The notes beneath the pieces were generated by a model, which saw only the letters and a list, made by a program, of their open reading frames with translations, ran no database searches and was not told where the DNA came from. A stretch of DNA of 64,000 bases from Phragmitibacter sp965284365 (GTDB taxonomy: Bacteria > Verrucomicrobiota > Verrucomicrobiia > Verrucomicrobiales > Verrucomicrobiaceae): NCBI GenBank assembly GCA_965284365.1, contig OZ260079.1:434001-498000 (forward strand), given 5' to 3'. Below are positions 62,169 through 64,000 of this stretch, in pieces (position 1 is the stretch's first letter; each line of letters begins with the position of its first letter). The position numbers and the translations under genes are program-made.

Positions 62169-63758
62169 CTATTCACGCTTGTTCTTGCGCTCACCACCTT
62201 CACCAGGCTTGGGGCGCTCGCTACCAGCCCCAGGAGACGATTTTTCTGGACTGGCTTCCGCACCTTTGCCGCCCTCGCTTTTTTCGCGGCTGGAAGAACC
62301 GGCCTCACCGGATTTCTTTGGCGAATCACTCGCGCCGCGACCGCTCTCTGTCTCCGATTTTGAAGCAGAAGACGCTGTCTTTGCTTCTCCAGCACCGGAG
62401 GAAGACGATGATGACGAAGAGGGACGATCTGCTTTTTCTTTCTCGCTATTGCCACCAGAGCCAGGGCTCTTGCTGCTGCTGCTGCTTTCGGCGCTGCCGT
62501 TTCGACCTGACGGTGAGGAAGATTCTTCACGATTCATGCGTGCGCCTGAACCATCATTGGAAGACTTTGTTTTTGAGCTGGAACTTTCGTTTCCACTCTG
62601 ATTAGGGCGCGCACTGCTACCTTCACTTCCGCTTTTGCTGCTAGAAGGACGTCCGCCAGCTGCTCCATTGCTGCTGCCATCTGAGGAAGGTGGCGATGAC
62701 TGACTAGCCCCGGAGGAACCAGGACGAGCCTCTGATTCGCTCCCGCCAGGTGTTTGACTACCGCTGGGGCGTTGGGAGGCCTCATTGGAGGATGAAGGAC
62801 TTTTGCTGTTACCGGTTGCTGAAGGACCCTGCCGGCCTTCCTGCCCTTGCCCTTGCTTTTGTGAGGTGGAACCTGACCGACTGCTATCACTACTGCGGGA
62901 TCCGTTTTGCTCTCCACCCGCCGAGTTGCCTGTGCTAGTGCTTGCAGGCTTTTGTTGGCTATTATCGCCGGACTTTGATTGCATATCGCGGCTTGCCCCT
63001 TGTTGGCTTGGGTTACTGCTGGTGCGATTGCCGTCGGGTGTGTCGGAACCGGTGTCAGGGCGGCGGCTGCCTTCGCTCTCGGAAGATTGTTCTCCTACGC
63101 GACGGTCACCTTGCGCGGTTCCGGTTTGGCCCTGCATGGGCTGGCCTTCACGGCCTTGTCCCTGGGGCTGGCCTGCCCCGGAAGGGCTCGTACCAGTGGG
63201 TGGTGTGTTCCCAGCCTGACCTTGTTCTGAAGCCGGTCTTTGTGATTGTTGGCCAGAGGGGTCATTACGGCCGCTTTGACCTTGGGAAGAAGTCTGCATG
63301 CTCGTGCGATCCCTCCATGAGGTGGTCACACCGAAGTGCTGAAATGACCGGTCAACGATCGCAGGCTCGAATTGCGTGATATTCGTGATTTGAGTGCGCT
63401 CGATGATGGGTGCACGCTCGAGCCGTTCACGATTGATTTCGGTCAATGTCACTTCCTTCTGGCCAAACCGGACTGAGGCGATGGGCACCGGCACCATACG
63501 CTCGGCAAGGAATCCCCCGGTAACCACGGCCGAGACAACCTGACCGTTGGAGGGTTCCATGATGAAGTAGGATATGTGGCCGGCATCGGCTCCGTCCGAA
63601 GTGCGCAGGGTCAGGTCATCCTGGCATACTCGAATGACGCTAAGAGTGCTTGTAGTGGATGAAGTCGCTGTCGCTGTCTGCGCTGGCGAAGGTATACACC
63701 ACAGTAAACTGAGGGCAGAAGCCGTGGCTCCGGCAGTGAAGAATCGAATAGGTTTCAT
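62169..63758 (-). CDS. Secreted PRC-barrel protein with Ser/Gly/Gln-rich tail
   Basis: ATG 63758 gives a 529-residue protein with a signal peptide (MKPIRFFTAGATASALSLLW, cut near PAQT); ATG 63773 is possible. Residues 40-150 form a PRC-barrel-like domain (HISYFIMEPSNGQVVSAVVT, VPIASVRFGQKEVTLTEINR). From about 175 to the end the protein is low-complexity Ser, Gly, Gln, Pro and Arg, ending in Lys/Arg-rich residues (KNKRE). The tail is likely disordered. It may bind polysaccharide or membrane. No enzyme motif is seen. Confidence 0.78.
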   Translation of the reverse strand: MKPIRFFTAGATASALSLLWCIPSPAQTATATSSTTSTLSVIRVCQDDLTLRTSDGADAGHISYFIMEPSNGQVVSAVVTGGFLAERMVPVPIASVRFGQKEVTLTEINRERLERAPIIERTQITNITQFEPAIVDRSFQHFGVTTSWRDRTSMQTSSQGQSGRNDPSGQQSQRPASEQGQAGNTPPTGTSPSGAGQPQGQGREGQPMQGQTGTAQGDRRVGEQSSESEGSRRPDTGSDTPDGNRTSSNPSQQGASRDMQSKSGDNSQQKPASTSTGNSAGGEQNGSRSSDSSRSGSTSQKQGQGQEGRQGPSATGNSKSPSSSNEASQRPSGSQTPGGSESEARPGSSGASQSSPPSSDGSSNGAAGGRPSSSKSGSEGSSARPNQSGNESSSSKTKSSNDGSGARMNREESSSPSGRNGSAESSSSSKSPGSGGNSEKEKADRPSSSSSSSSGAGEAKTASSASKSETESGRGASDSPKKSGEAGSSSREKSEGGKGAEASPEKSSPGAGSERPKPGEGGERKNKRE

Positions 63759-64000
63759 GATAGGTGAGGGCACAATTTTCTTGCAGTTTTGCGCGCCACC
63801 GTCGGAAGACGGCTGGTAGTGTCACCAAAGAACGTTTAGGCACTCTGGGGCGTCGCGGGCTGTCTACAACATCGAGAGTCACCGCGCTCCAGGCTCTCCA
63901 CCGTTTCCCCTAGGGATTCGTAAGGGGCAGAGACATGTTTTTCTGCGTCACTTGGCTTATTTATCCCTTTTTTCTGGTATTTATTGATCACTTCAGGTAT
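63759..64000. other. Upstream region of the PRC-barrel gene, no gene seen
   Basis: The last 240 bases contain no supported start or RNA gene. The region is AT-rich at its right end (63945-64000), which would suit a divergent promoter or a gene beginning beyond the window. Confidence 0.4.

Noticed and set aside
1..64000. tRNA, rRNA, prophage or insertion sequence
   Set aside because: No cloverleaf, rRNA segment, integrase, transposase or terminal inverted repeats were seen on reading the window.

Overview
The window reads as chromosomal DNA of a verrucomicrobial bacterium, probably near Prosthecobacter or Verrucomicrobium. This is inferred from family content, not from a marker gene. Pointers are a giant SGNH/PVC-propeller/HEAT/cupredoxin secreted protein, secreted HEAT-repeat and BD-FAE-like proteins, many lipoproteins of unknown function, generally weak Shine-Dalgarno sequences, and a site matching the TGTTC-N4-GAACA LexA box described for Verrucomicrobia. 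No rRNA, tRNA, CRISPR array, insertion sequence or phage gene was recognised. About fifty protein genes fill the window.

Layout. 1-3.9 kb: a cassette of two signal-less proteases, a trypsin-like enzyme and a subtilase with a Lys/Ala-rich histone-like tail. A small gene follows whose product resembles the subtilase prodomain. 4.5-11.1 kb: a DUF4105 membrane protein, a lipase lipoprotein, a putative LexA-controlled micro-ORF, a YacP-type NYN nuclease, a lipoprotein, an iron-type alcohol dehydrogenase and a secreted esterase. 11.8-17.6 kb: a minus-strand phosphate operon pstS-C-A-B-B. It has a terminator between pstS and pstC, and PstC carries an extra domain of about 300 residues. 17.8-30.8 kb: a HEAT protein interrupted or truncated by TGA, a PfkB kinase, an OmpA-like/HhH protein pair, a nucleotidyltransferase, secreted esterase and SMP-30 proteins, and a histidine kinase/NarL-type regulator pair.

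30.9-41.4 kb: a minus-strand murein-recycling operon (mpl, an MpaA-like amidase, a lipoprotein hydrolase), then yceI, a membrane protein, the 1342-residue PVC protein and rimO. 41.4-46.3 kb: a small type II fatty-acid/polyketide set (ACP, ketoreductase, a Cys-less ketosynthase partner, an active ketosynthase and a divergent acyl ligase). 46.3-48.0 kb: ribokinase and a methyltransferase. 48.1-56.6 kb: an operon running NfeD/YqiJ-like protein, flotillin, antitoxin, RelE/ParE toxin and a 1697-residue DUF3686/AAA ATPase. 56.7-63.8 kb: a class A penicillin-binding protein with a decayed transpeptidase site, an active PBP2-like protein with a long Pro/Ala tail, and a PRC-barrel protein with a long Ser/Gly/Gln-rich tail.

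A two-hairpin dispersed repeat occurs four times (11.7, 19.8, 26.3 and 30.9 kb), always intergenic and in the same orientation, with paired base changes in one stem. The observations most worth following are the protease/prodomain cassette, the flotillin-ATPase operon with an embedded toxin-antitoxin pair, the LexA-box micro-ORF, the in-frame TGA at 19526 and the repeat family.
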